A DNA stretch of 64,000 bases from Dyadobacter fanqingshengii. GTDB lineage: Bacteria; Bacteroidota; Bacteroidia; Cytophagales; Spirosomataceae. The stretch spans positions 2,728,001 to 2,792,000 of the forward strand of contig NZ_CP098806.1 in assembly GCF_023822005.2 (NCBI RefSeq), written 5' to 3'. Every line of letters begins with the position of its first letter. Within the stretch, counting starts at the first letter, position 1. Below, piece by piece: positions 34,926 through 44,103 of the stretch. The notes under the pieces were generated by a model. That model saw only the letters and a program-made list of their open reading frames with translations, did no database searches and was not told where the DNA came from. The translations under genes were made by a program, and so were the position numbers.

Positions 34926-35375
34926 TTATACAATGTTAGTATTTTTTAGAGAGATAACAAAAGCACAATATCGCTGATTTGCTCGGAACAACTCGAAACC
35001 GTCCCTTGTTACACCGTAGACCTTGAAACGATCGTTTAGCATTGACAGTTCTTTTGATATAGCAATTTGATATAACCTTGTACGAGCATCCGAACTGCCG
35101 GAAAAAATTACAATAGCATCGGGTTCATCTGTCAAAAAGATTTCTATCGCTTTATAAACAGTAACTAAGATCTTCTTCATGTCGCCATTATTGCTAACAG
35201 TCCTAATATCAAGGGAGCCATTTGGGCGCACATTAGCAAGCATAAGTGTGTAAATGTCCGGCTCCTCCGTTTTAGAAAACGTGATAGTCTTTGAAATTTC
35301 CTCCTTCCCAACACTCACAAAATCAAATCTCCTCGCTTCGTTAAGAACTGTAAATTGATAAAAAGGTTTGTCCAT
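34926..35375 (-). CDS. DUF6934-like protein of unknown function
   Basis: 149 residues, soluble, alpha/beta by eye. The pattern FYQFTVLNEARRFDFVSVG, followed by IVIFSGSSDARTRLYQIAIS and a final FELFRANQRYCAFVISL, matches my recollection of the DUF6934 family, small proteins found in many Bacteroidota and often present in several copies per genome; not verified. The conserved G-S-S-D-A-R-T-R-L-Y segment may be a functional loop. It precedes a 53-residue gene by 11 bases. The pair sits between a decayed permease fragment and the DUF3095 gene, as expected for an inserted accessory cassette. Confidence 0.65.
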   Translation of the reverse strand: MDKPFYQFTVLNEARRFDFVSVGKEEISKTITFSKTEEPDIYTLMLANVRPNGSLDIRTVSNNGDMKKILVTVYKAIEIFLTDEPDAIVIFSGSSDARTRLYQIAISKELSMLNDRFKVYGVTRDGFELFRANQRYCAFVISLKNTNIV

Positions 35376-35483
35376 AGGTGTGTTTTAATTTACATCCCCA
35401 TTGAGACGCGGCTTCCCGAACAAAGTCACATTGCATCGCAAGCTTATTTTTAAGATATTCAACTGCGCAAACGCCCTTATGCC

Positions 35484-36635
35484 ATGGCTACGTCAAAGGA
35501 TGAGCAGTTTTATTCGAAATTACCTGAAAACCACATTTCGCTTAATGACCTTTTGACGGAAGAACACCTGTTTTACAAGGTTCCGGACAGCTGGTTTGTG
35601 CTCATTACCGACATTCAAAATTCCACGCTTGCGGTCATCAATGGGAGCCATGAAACGGTTAATCTGGTTGCCACGGGGAGCATTGTTACGGTTTTAAACA
35701 TTGCGTTTAAAGCCAATATCGCTGTTCCGTTCTTTTTTGGTGGAGATGGCGCCACTTTCCTGCTTCCTGCGTCGATTGTGGGTCTGGTGATGCCTGCGCT
35801 GCGGTTGTATAAAGCGAATACACTGGCCAATTTTGAGCTGAAATTGAGAGTTGGCCTGGTTGCTGTCCGTGACATTTATGCGCAGGGACACGAACTGAAG
35901 CTGAGCAAATTCCGTCGTTCCCACATTTTTGCAATCCCCATCATTCTTGGAAACGGACTCAATTACGCCGAACAGGTCATTAAAGGGGAAGGATATTTAT
36001 TCGGCGAGGATGGACCGGCGGAGAATGAGCTTGACCTGAGCGGAATGCAATGCCGTTGGGATCGGATCGAGCCGCCCAAACAAAACAATGAAATCGTTAC
36101 TTTGCTGGTTATTGCAGTAAAAGTGGAAGAACAGCCGCAGGTTTTCAGCCGAGTCTTGCATCAAATTGACGCCATATACGGCAGTCCGGAAGCGCGTCAG
36201 CCTATTTCGGTTCCCAAACTAAAATGGAAAACAACTTTCAACCGGCTCGAAGTGAAAGCCAAGACCGGCCATGCAAATATTTTTAGCGTAATAGGAAGCT
36301 GGTTTGCTGCTATTATGGGCTACTTTTATTTCCGCACAGAAAAAGGCAGAAATTACCTCAACAGTCTGGTGGAAATGGCCGATACGCTGGTGATCGACGG
36401 GAAAATCAACACCGTAATCTCAGGCACGGAACACCAGCGGATAGCCCTGCAAAAAGTGCTTGACGACATGGAATTAAACAACGAGATCCGCTACGGACTT
36501 TACGTAAGCACAGAATCCGTCATGTCATGCTACGTCCGCGACCTGAAAGATGGCCACATTCATTTTGTAGACGGATCAGAGGGCGGATACACCAAAGCCG
36601 CGGGTGTTTTGAAACCTAAATTGCGGAAGTTTTAG
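35484..36635 (+). CDS. DUF3095 protein with class III nucleotidyl-cyclase-like motifs
   Basis: 383 residues. The start of the domain reads WFVLITDIQNSTLAV with Asp43, then FFFGGDGATFLL with Asp88; the 45-residue spacing equals that of the two metal-binding aspartates of class III adenylate and guanylate cyclases. Further on, LRVGLVAVRDI resembles the R-x-G-I strand of those enzymes and LGNGLNYAEQVIKG resembles their N-x-A-x-R motif, with Gln in place of Arg. The C-terminal half (residues 200-383) is different and unrecognised. The name DUF3095 is from memory. A nucleotidyl-cyclase or related nucleotide-binding role is an inference; the missing Arg may mean altered or lost activity. Confidence 0.75.
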   Translation: MATSKDEQFYSKLPENHISLNDLLTEEHLFYKVPDSWFVLITDIQNSTLAVINGSHETVNLVATGSIVTVLNIAFKANIAVPFFFGGDGATFLLPASIVGLVMPALRLYKANTLANFELKLRVGLVAVRDIYAQGHELKLSKFRRSHIFAIPIILGNGLNYAEQVIKGEGYLFGEDGPAENELDLSGMQCRWDRIEPPKQNNEIVTLLVIAVKVEEQPQVFSRVLHQIDAIYGSPEARQPISVPKLKWKTTFNRLEVKAKTGHANIFSVIGSWFAAIMGYFYFRTEKGRNYLNSLVEMADTLVIDGKINTVISGTEHQRIALQKVLDDMELNNEIRYGLYVSTESVMSCYVRDLKDGHIHFVDGSEGGYTKAAGVLKPKLRKF

Positions 36636-36660
36636 AATATCAATTTGCCCAAATCTCATC

Positions 36661-39483
36661 TCAAACCAACTTTTCAACCGTAATAGGCAACTCCCGGATG
36701 CGCTTTCCTGTGGCATGAAATACCGCATTGGCGACAGCAGCGGCTACGCCGACGATGGCTATTTCTCCCAAGCCTTTTGAGCCGATCGGATTTACGAGCG
36801 TATCAGGCTTATCCACATAGATCACGTCAATTTGAGGAATATCTGTGTGGACGGGAATGTGATAATTGGCAAAATCGTTGTTAATATAGCGACCATAGCG
36901 ATGATCCATAACGGACGCTTCCATCAGCGCCATGCCAATACCACCGACCACGCCGCCAATTGACTGGCTGCGAGCGGTTTTGTAATTGATGATTTTGCCC
37001 ACATCCGCACAAGTCACAACACGCTTCACGCGCACTTCGCCGGTGACAGGATTTACATGAACTTCCACGAAATGGCAGCCAAAAGAATACATGGAATATT
37101 GATCGCGTTCCGGCCCGGATTTCGATTCTTCGGTGACTTCAACCTGAGGTAAATTGTGGTATTTCAAAATATCCTGATAAGGAATGTCTTTTGAGCCTAA
37201 GCCTGGCACTGCGGCAGCCAATTCCGCCAGTTTCTTTTTCAGCGCTTCGCAGGCCATATGCACCGCAGAGCCAACACTCGGAATCGTCGATGAGCCGTTT
37301 TGCCCCGGCGCGTCCGGCAGGCTGGAATCTCCTAAGTCAAAGCGGATCTTTTTCGGGCTTATTCCCAATACTTTGGCTGCAATGCTGGTCATGGCTGTTC
37401 CAGTTCCCGGCCCGATATCCATCGTGGCGCTTTGCACGACTACCGAGCCGCTTGCGAGCATAATGGCTTTGGCTTTGCTCAGATGCCGGTGGAAACCATA
37501 TAAACTGGAAGCCACGCCATAGCCGACAAACATTCCATCCTTTTGCATAGAACGCGGTTCCAATGTATGATTTTTCCAACCAAATTTCTCTGCGCCCAGC
37601 TCATAACATTCCCTGAGCCCTTTGGCCGACCAGGGCAAATTCCGTTCCGGATCGCTTTCCGCATAATTGCGCAACCGCATATCCAGCGGATCCATTTCCA
37701 ATGCATATGCCAATTCATCCAATGCTGATTCCAATGCAAACATGCCCGTTGCGTCACCAGGGCCGCGCATCCATGTGGGTGTGTTCACATCGAGACTGAG
37801 CAGCTTGTATTTCGTTGATACATTCGGGCAGGCATACATGGCGCGGGAAGCGAGGATGGTCCGTTCCAGGTGCTCTTCATAAGCCGAGGTTTGCCCTATT
37901 CCTTCGTGCGCAATCGCAGAAAGTACTCCGTTTTCATCGGCGCCAATCGCCACTTTTTGAACCGTATAAGGCCGGTAACCCACCGATGTGAACATTAATT
38001 CACGCCCCAAAACCAGCTTTACAGGCCGGTTCAATTTTTTGGCAGCCAGCACAGCCGCCACAGTATGAGGCCATACGCGGATGCCCGATCCAAATGCCCC
38101 GCCAATAAACTGTGCATTCACTTTTACATTTTCCCGCGGCAGTTTGAATGCCTGCGCCAGATTCCCCTGCGCCGACTTAACCCCTTGATTTTTATCATAT
38201 ATCGTCAACTTATCTGCGCCTTCCCAAACCGCAATGATCGCATGCGGCTCCATCGGCTGATGATGCTGTGTCGGGATTGTGTACGTGGCTTCTATTTTCA
38301 CTTTTGCATCATGAATCGCAGCAGGATTTCCTCTGACATAATCCTGAAACGGAGAATTTTTATTTTTCAGAACACCCTGCGCAATGGCAGCATGCTGCAT
38401 ATTTGCCTCAAAATCAGTCCGGTGCTTTTCAATTTCGTATTCGATTTTCACAAGCGAGGCAGCGTAATTGGCCTGCTCCCAGCTTTCAGCAACGACCATA
38501 GCAACCGGCTGACCATTGAAATAAATGAGATTATCGAAAAATACACGAAACGCCGTACCCATGTTTGCCCGCTCGGCAGGTTGCTTAGCTTCTCCGTATC
38601 CCGGCACTCCAGGAGAATTCAAATGGCTGATCACAGCCAGCACACCAGGCACGGCTTCTGCGTCTTTTGAATTCATATTTGAAATAAACCCCTTTGCTAT
38701 CGTACTCGTTATCAGCACTGCGTGAACCAAATTTTCAAAGGCATATTCCGCCGAATAAGGCGCGGTTCCTTTCACCTTAACCCACCCATCCACGCGATCA
38801 AGCGACATTTGCGGTTCATGATGGTTAACAGGTGCCGTTTTTTCTTTTTGATTACGGTCAGCAACATCCTTGATGGCATTCACAATGTTCGGATAAGCGC
38901 CACAGCGGCAAAGGTTGCCGCTCATGAATTCCTGAATCTCAGCTTCCGATCCTGCTTGTCCCTCGCGAACGCAGGAAACTGCGGACATAATCTGGCCGGG
39001 CGTGCAGTAACCGCATTGGAAACCATCATGCTTGATAAAAGCCTCCTGCATTGCGTGAAGCTCATTTTCATTGCCCAGGCCTTCTATCGTTGTGATTTTT
39101 TTTCCGTCTTGCATAACAGCGAAGCTCATGCAGGAAAGCACGCGTTGACCATCAATATGAATGGTACATGCTCCGCACTGGCCAAAATCGCAGCCTTTTT
39201 TTGTTCCGGTAAGCGCCAGTTTTTCGCGGAGCAGATCCAGTGTGGTCGTGCGCGGGTCTATGGTTAAGCGCTTCTTTTTGCCGTTTACGTGCAAAGAGAG
39301 TTTGACTTTTTCAGCATTTCCAACAGGCAGCTCCTCTTCAACTGCCGCTTGCAGGAAAGAAGCGGGCGCCAATGCCAGCCCGGCAATGGCCATGGACTGT
39401 TTAAGGAAAAGACGGCGGTCTTCCGGCAGATTGAAAAAATAATCATTGTTTGTCCCTTCGCTGTCCGCTTTCTTGTTCGTCAT
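36661..39483 (-). CDS. Molybdenum hydroxylase: fused 2Fe-2S and molybdopterin subunits, Tat exported
   Basis: 940 residues. A Tat signal (EDRRLFLKQSMAIAGLALAP, residues 21-40) is followed by a ferredoxin-like domain with Cys98, Cys103, Cys106 and Cys118 and a helical 2Fe-2S domain with Cys157, Cys160, Cys192 and Cys194. From about residue 225 the molybdopterin-cytosine-dinucleotide domain follows (VDGWVKVKGTAPYSAEY, FIGGAFGSGI), with the catalytic Glu907 in SKGLGEIAIVG. The usual FAD subunit is missing both from the fusion and from the neighbourhood, as in isoquinoline 1-oxidoreductase types that pass electrons to a cytochrome. It probably oxidises an aldehyde or N-heterocycle in the periplasm. 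The cofactor-maturation gene is not in the window. Confidence 0.9.
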   Translation of the reverse strand: MTNKKADSEGTNNDYFFNLPEDRRLFLKQSMAIAGLALAPASFLQAAVEEELPVGNAEKVKLSLHVNGKKKRLTIDPRTTTLDLLREKLALTGTKKGCDFGQCGACTIHIDGQRVLSCMSFAVMQDGKKITTIEGLGNENELHAMQEAFIKHDGFQCGYCTPGQIMSAVSCVREGQAGSEAEIQEFMSGNLCRCGAYPNIVNAIKDVADRNQKEKTAPVNHHEPQMSLDRVDGWVKVKGTAPYSAEYAFENLVHAVLITSTIAKGFISNMNSKDAEAVPGVLAVISHLNSPGVPGYGEAKQPAERANMGTAFRVFFDNLIYFNGQPVAMVVAESWEQANYAASLVKIEYEIEKHRTDFEANMQHAAIAQGVLKNKNSPFQDYVRGNPAAIHDAKVKIEATYTIPTQHHQPMEPHAIIAVWEGADKLTIYDKNQGVKSAQGNLAQAFKLPRENVKVNAQFIGGAFGSGIRVWPHTVAAVLAAKKLNRPVKLVLGRELMFTSVGYRPYTVQKVAIGADENGVLSAIAHEGIGQTSAYEEHLERTILASRAMYACPNVSTKYKLLSLDVNTPTWMRGPGDATGMFALESALDELAYALEMDPLDMRLRNYAESDPERNLPWSAKGLRECYELGAEKFGWKNHTLEPRSMQKDGMFVGYGVASSLYGFHRHLSKAKAIMLASGSVVVQSATMDIGPGTGTAMTSIAAKVLGISPKKIRFDLGDSSLPDAPGQNGSSTIPSVGSAVHMACEALKKKLAELAAAVPGLGSKDIPYQDILKYHNLPQVEVTEESKSGPERDQYSMYSFGCHFVEVHVNPVTGEVRVKRVVTCADVGKIINYKTARSQSIGGVVGGIGMALMEASVMDHRYGRYINNDFANYHIPVHTDIPQIDVIYVDKPDTLVNPIGSKGLGEIAIVGVAAAVANAVFHATGKRIRELPITVEKLV

Positions 39484-39563
39484 ATCATGGTGAAATAATA
39501 TAATTCCAATAAGCGCTACCGAAGCGGAAGTCTACCCATCCACGTTGCTTGTTGAAGTGAAGC

Positions 39564-40481
39564 TTAATGTTTCGTTGCGAGCACTTCCCGCACAAGCGTC
39601 CAGCGGATTTCCGGATAACGGTTATTATCGAGCGGACTGAGTTTTGGCTTGCCGCTCAACATATTGTGCAAATATTGCATTCCTTGCCAGGGCGGAAATA
39701 CTTCGTCGTTCTTGGGGGATAAGGCGCGTGTAATTTTGATCATTAATGCAAGAAATTCCAAACTGCCCGCACGCAATGTCCCGAATTCCTCGCCCGTCAC
39801 TTTCGTAGCAGCCGATTGGATATCCCGGATCGTTGCAACCTCACCGGCAATGCGCAGGAATCGCGGCGTTGTCGGATCGAGCGCGGCAGCGGCTGTATAA
39901 GCAGCTGTATCTCTGGTTGTTGTAAAATCCATTGGTTGATTGGCATCCCCCCAGTAAAGCACACGTTTGATCTTAAATAAAACCACGGGCGCCTGCCCGG
40001 TTAGCAGGTCTGTAAACATGCCGTTGAGAATAGAAGTGGGTGCTATAGGCGCATTATCGAGCCTGGTGCTGAACTCACGGCGGAGATCGAGGTTGCGGTT
40101 GCTTCCTTCCGGCAATTTGGTAAAGTCAATGCAGTAATCTGACGGAATAAAGCGCGGAACGCCTGCTTCGACGGCTGCATTCAATAAACGGGTTTGCGTT
40201 TCCACGATCACGTCCCTAAGCCCCGAAAGGGCAGAAACTACACAAGTTCCGCCGGAACAGGCTTGCGTCAGTTCGGCTACACTGTTAAAATCCACCTCAA
40301 TGATCTCAGCGCCCAGACGGCGCAGCTCTGGAATACGTGAACTGGAACTTCCTTTCCTGACCAACGCCTTTAAAATGCCGCCGCGCCGGATCACAAAACC
40401 GGCAATAAGAAAACCCAATTCGCCTGTGGCGCCAGCCAGAATGATTGTCCCGGATTTGGGCGGTTGCGTAAAGTCTGTCAT
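39564..40481 (-). CDS. NmrA/isoflavone-reductase-like NAD(P)-dependent oxidoreductase
   Basis: 305 residues. TIILAGATGELGFLIAGFVI is the NAD(P)-binding G-x-x-G-x-x-G loop of atypical short-chain dehydrogenases, and ALVRKGSSSSRIP with its Arg-Lys suggests NADPH preference. VSALSGLRDVIVETQTRLLNAA and RFIPSDYCIDF follow the aromatic-alcohol reductase and NmrA pattern. No substrate can be deduced. It is upstream of the molybdenum hydroxylase gene on the same strand with an 80-base gap, so co-transcription is possible. Confidence 0.82.
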   Translation of the reverse strand: MTDFTQPPKSGTIILAGATGELGFLIAGFVIRRGGILKALVRKGSSSSRIPELRRLGAEIIEVDFNSVAELTQACSGGTCVVSALSGLRDVIVETQTRLLNAAVEAGVPRFIPSDYCIDFTKLPEGSNRNLDLRREFSTRLDNAPIAPTSILNGMFTDLLTGQAPVVLFKIKRVLYWGDANQPMDFTTTRDTAAYTAAAALDPTTPRFLRIAGEVATIRDIQSAATKVTGEEFGTLRAGSLEFLALMIKITRALSPKNDEVFPPWQGMQYLHNMLSGKPKLSPLDNNRYPEIRWTLVREVLATKH

Positions 40482-40537
40482 GATGAAGATTTGAATGTGC
40501 GGGAGAAGCTACAACAATTGTACCCGCATAAATCTCA

Positions 40538-40948
40538 TCACTTCAAGGGATCAACACATTCCATAAGTTCACGGCCAGAAATCTCTCCGGCACTGATGTC
40601 GCAGTGGATAATTCCTTTGAACTCCAATGCAGACAGCCTTCCGCCGCCCCTGCTTTCGAATGAAACCGTTGAGCGTGGCTGACCCATGTTAAATATTCTG
40701 GATCCCTTTTCGGGATAGGCATCCGCTAGCGCCCGCAGCACTTCTTCGCTGCTGAATTCGAGCGACTTAAATGTAAATCTGTCATAATCGCCATCCCAGC
40801 TTAAATAGAGCAGGAAGCGTTGTTGCGGAGCGATTTCGAAGTAAAAGTTAAAACGCCGGTGATTGGCAAAAGCGCTTGAAAGTTGCAATTCGCTAGATTC
40901 AGGAAAATATGCTTTTATTTCGTCTCGCAAATAATTGGGTACATCCAT
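40538..40948 (-). CDS. Hypothetical protein, unrecognised
   Basis: 136 residues, no signal peptide or membrane helix. The sequence alternates short strands and helices (FYFEIAPQQRFLLYLSWDGD, EFSSEEVLRALADAYPEKG) and is acidic overall. I do not recognise a family. It is on the same strand as, and 56 bases upstream of, the NmrA-like gene; a hairpin-capable sequence lies between them (40499-40529). The consistent codon pattern and length make it a credible gene; function unknown. Confidence 0.6.
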   Translation of the reverse strand: MDVPNYLRDEIKAYFPESSELQLSSAFANHRRFNFYFEIAPQQRFLLYLSWDGDYDRFTFKSLEFSSEEVLRALADAYPEKGSRIFNMGQPRSTVSFESRGGGRLSALEFKGIIHCDISAGEISGRELMECVDPLK

Positions 40949-41113
40949 ACTTTTTCGGAGTTACAGTTTTTGATTTGCGGCAAAAACAAATATATCAAAG
41001 CCGGATCAAAGTTTCCAAATCTCCACCTGTATTCGCGTTGCATTTATGAACGTGCAAGGTGGCAACAGCGACAATACACCCTCAAAAAGCGAAGCCGTCA
41101 AATCCACTTGAAA

Positions 41114-41137
41114 CAGGGAGGTTAATATATCTCCCTG
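41114..41137 (-). terminator. Weak hairpin downstream of the DUF6797/cytochrome c gene
   Basis: CAGGGAG (41114-41120) pairs with CTCCCTG (41131-41137) around a 10-base AT loop. It starts 26 bases after the stop of the minus-strand gene ending at 41163. Only a short T run follows on that strand (TTT), so it is a weak terminator candidate. Confidence 0.35.
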
Positions 41138-41162
41138 ATCCTATTAAACCGCGTTTTGATGT

Positions 41163-43958
41163 TTACTTTTTTAGCGATTTGATATATAAAATCATCGATT
41201 CAATGTCAGGATCCGTAAGAATACCCACGAACGAGGGCATTTCTTCATTATAACCTTTTACGATGTGATCTCCCGGTTTCAGAATGGATTCCCTGATGTA
41301 TTTTTCATCGGCAGTCGTCGTCGTTCCGTCCTCGAAAACACGTTTGGAGCCATACAAATTCTGGAATGGCGGGCCATACATTCCGTCTGTTTTGGTTCCT
41401 TCCGAGTGACAGCCAGCGCAAGCCATTTTTTGAAAAATTTCCCTGCCATGATCCGCTGAAACCACAACTGCTTTTTCAGGAGCCGCCGTAACTTCTGGTT
41501 TCTTAACATCCAAAAGCGCCAGATCAACATTGCTGAATCCAGAAGATTTCAGATCCATATTTTCGGCTTTATTGACTGTAAACCAGAAGCTATCATTCAT
41601 TTTTTTGCCATCTGCCGCAGCCAGTTTGTACGAAACTTCCACTTGCATTACTTTGGCCATTTCCGGCACTAGTAAGAGCACTTTTTTACGATCCGCAGAC
41701 AAGTAAGAGGCCACAGCCGACATTGTTTCTTCACCCGAAGTTCCATCCATTTTAAAGTGTCCCGAGCCGTATTCTTCTGTACGCTGGTAATTCCATCTTT
41801 TGATAGCAAAATTACCTGGATCAGTGGCCAATTTCGGATCCAGTTCTGTGTCAAAACCTAGCACAATGCCCTGTTTCCCAGCCTTAAACTGGTTGGGCAA
41901 ATAACTCGGTTTACCTGTGTAACGCAGGCGCAGCAACGCGCTGATTCCCGTCGAAGTCGAGCCCCACAAATTGAAGCCAGCCACATAAAGCTGCCCATCA
42001 ACCGGGTTCATAATGCCTTTGGAAGTTGGAGCCGGATAATCGGCATGAATGACGGAGACGCCGCCCTGAATTACTTTGGAAGAACTATCAATTAAAACCC
42101 TGAACAATCCTGGTCTGCCAAATGAAAAATGGATCAAACTGCCATTGAGCGGACCCATTTTATCACCAGTAATCCACGCCTGACTAATGGCCGAGCGGTC
42201 CACCCTATGCGGAATCCACGTCAAAGGAGGCGCTATTTCCGGATTATCCGAGCGATGCATGGTGGGCTGAACGCCGTAATAATCCCCCTTTTTGATCATA
42301 TAAATCGGCGTGGACGGAACAAAATTTCCCTGCTGGTCGGATGAAGTAAGGATGCCTTTTTCGGGATGAATGCCCAGATAAGGACCTCTCAGGCCCGTCG
42401 CAATTACCTCCGATTTCAGCCCGTCCAAGCTGATTTTTAAGATAGCACCATTCTGACTTGATCCCGATCTGAAACCTTTTCCCGTTTTTGAAGTCATGCC
42501 CGGCCCATTGTCCAGACTTCCGCCTTTTGCAATGTAAAAACTACCGTCTGGTGCCGTCACCATGTCCGCTGCCCATTCCCGCGATTCCGCCGACTGTTCC
42601 ATGACATTGGAAAAATTCTCATAAAAATCCGCGACGCCATCTTTATTAAGATCGTGCAATTTCACGATGCCTTCTCTCCCAAAAACAAACACCTGATCCT
42701 TCACGATTTCAATGCTCATGGGTTCATGAAAACCAGAAGCAAACCGCGTCCATTTCAAATTTTGCAGGTTTTTATCAATTCCCTCGATCATCCAGACGTC
42801 GCCCTCAAATGTTACTACGCTAGCCCGCCCGTCTTTGAAAAACGCTACATCCGCCACCCGAACATTACGCTTCCAGGGATTTGGTAAGGGCAATGTCAAT
42901 TGGTCCGTCACGAATGCGGCTGTGCCCGGCGCGAGTTTTCCTTTGGTTAACACGGTTTCTTTCCAAAGCGCAGGGCCACCTTTCTTGTAATCGGGAATGG
43001 TGACCTTTGCTTTTTTGCAATAATTTTCAAATGCTTTTTTAAGTCGGGCAGGCCCTTTCCAGATGACAACTGTTTCGTTAACAGGTTTTTGAGAAGCCGA
43101 AACTTTCACAGTCAAAAACTGATTACCAGCAATTTCGGGCTGCAATGAGCCGCCTTTGCCCAAAATACCAACAGCCGTCACCGTATCCTTATTTGCGCCT
43201 TGATACAAATAGACAATTTTACCTTTAACCTCTGAACCTGTTGCATTGCGCACTTCGCCGGCTGTCAGGAAAATGTCTTTCGAAATGTTTTCAAACTGAA
43301 ATGCTCTGGTGAAAACGGTTTGATCTTCAAACTTCGCGCTCCCCGGCAACTCGGCAACATCAGCATTACCCACCGAATAATTAAGAACAGCCTGATTTCC
43401 ATACACATACACACCCTTCCACCGTCCTCGCTCAGCGGGCATTGGCGCCCAGGTGGGCTGTTTTATTTCGTTGATTTTGGATAAATCACCGGAGAAAGGT
43501 TTTTCCAGCGTCCAGCCCGGATAAAGGCCAGTGGCTATTTTGGCATCGCCCGTGAGCGAGGCGATTTTGTTATTTTTATTAAAGAAGTCCTTGTAAGAAA
43601 TCTGCGCCATCAAAACCATTGGCAAATATTTCCCTGTCCAGGCCACCGACCAGCGCAGAAGATCCGTATCAAAACATACATAAGCATCACCGCCGAGCTG
43701 CAAAGCCAATGTCCTTGCCGCCATATTGTCCTGTGGATAAGCAGGCCCGAGCTTGCGCGCATCGACCGATGTAGCAATGTAAGGAAAACCGGCTTCTATA
43801 AACGTACCGAGTTCCAGCGAATCTTTGTAATTCGAAACGACCGTTTTGTTGTCCGTATAGCCGGTCAAAAAAATAGATCCTAATGTCAAAATACACATCC
43901 AGATCGCCCCGAGGTGTTTACGGCAATGTTTCAAAATAATGAGCATGGTTAATCGCAT
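41163..43958 (-). CDS. Secreted DUF6797 / beta-propeller / cytochrome c protein
   Basis: 931 residues. An N-terminal hydrophobic segment (residues 14-33) should export the protein. The first 300 residues contain NMAARTLALQLGGDAYVCFD, the DUF6797 pattern as I recall it. The middle resembles glucose/sorbosone-dehydrogenase-like propellers (VTFEGDVWMIEGI, FVFGREGIVKLHDLNKDGVADFY). The C-terminal 95 residues are a c-type cytochrome: heme site CAGCH (Cys847, Cys850, His851) and probable axial Met907 in EEMPSF. It probably oxidises a carbohydrate or alcohol outside the cytoplasm and hands electrons to the respiratory chain. The start could also be Met5. It is transcribed alone, divergent from the gene at 44104. 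Confidence 0.8.
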   Translation of the reverse strand: MRLTMLIILKHCRKHLGAIWMCILTLGSIFLTGYTDNKTVVSNYKDSLELGTFIEAGFPYIATSVDARKLGPAYPQDNMAARTLALQLGGDAYVCFDTDLLRWSVAWTGKYLPMVLMAQISYKDFFNKNNKIASLTGDAKIATGLYPGWTLEKPFSGDLSKINEIKQPTWAPMPAERGRWKGVYVYGNQAVLNYSVGNADVAELPGSAKFEDQTVFTRAFQFENISKDIFLTAGEVRNATGSEVKGKIVYLYQGANKDTVTAVGILGKGGSLQPEIAGNQFLTVKVSASQKPVNETVVIWKGPARLKKAFENYCKKAKVTIPDYKKGGPALWKETVLTKGKLAPGTAAFVTDQLTLPLPNPWKRNVRVADVAFFKDGRASVVTFEGDVWMIEGIDKNLQNLKWTRFASGFHEPMSIEIVKDQVFVFGREGIVKLHDLNKDGVADFYENFSNVMEQSAESREWAADMVTAPDGSFYIAKGGSLDNGPGMTSKTGKGFRSGSSQNGAILKISLDGLKSEVIATGLRGPYLGIHPEKGILTSSDQQGNFVPSTPIYMIKKGDYYGVQPTMHRSDNPEIAPPLTWIPHRVDRSAISQAWITGDKMGPLNGSLIHFSFGRPGLFRVLIDSSSKVIQGGVSVIHADYPAPTSKGIMNPVDGQLYVAGFNLWGSTSTGISALLRLRYTGKPSYLPNQFKAGKQGIVLGFDTELDPKLATDPGNFAIKRWNYQRTEEYGSGHFKMDGTSGEETMSAVASYLSADRKKVLLLVPEMAKVMQVEVSYKLAAADGKKMNDSFWFTVNKAENMDLKSSGFSNVDLALLDVKKPEVTAAPEKAVVVSADHGREIFQKMACAGCHSEGTKTDGMYGPPFQNLYGSKRVFEDGTTTTADEKYIRESILKPGDHIVKGYNEEMPSFVGILTDPDIESMILYIKSLKK

Positions 43959-44103
43959 AATAAAAGAACATGTTCAAAAGTCGGTTGTAGTTTGAAAGTT
44001 ACTTGCATGAGCATTTGAAAACTGAAAGAACTCGTGCAAAACCGCAATAAATTCAATAAATTTAACATTCGTCGGTTTACAAAATCACTAAACTAATAAG
44101 GAT

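Noticed and set aside
34724..35483. Insertion sequence or prophage origin of the cassette behind the permease relic
   Set aside because: No transposase, integrase, terminal inverted repeat or target duplication could be identified; only a short TTTCCTAT repeat is seen near the left end.
38065..38670. Plus-strand open frame of 201 codons
   Set aside because: It is opposite the molybdopterin domain of the hydroxylase gene and carries no recognisable motif.
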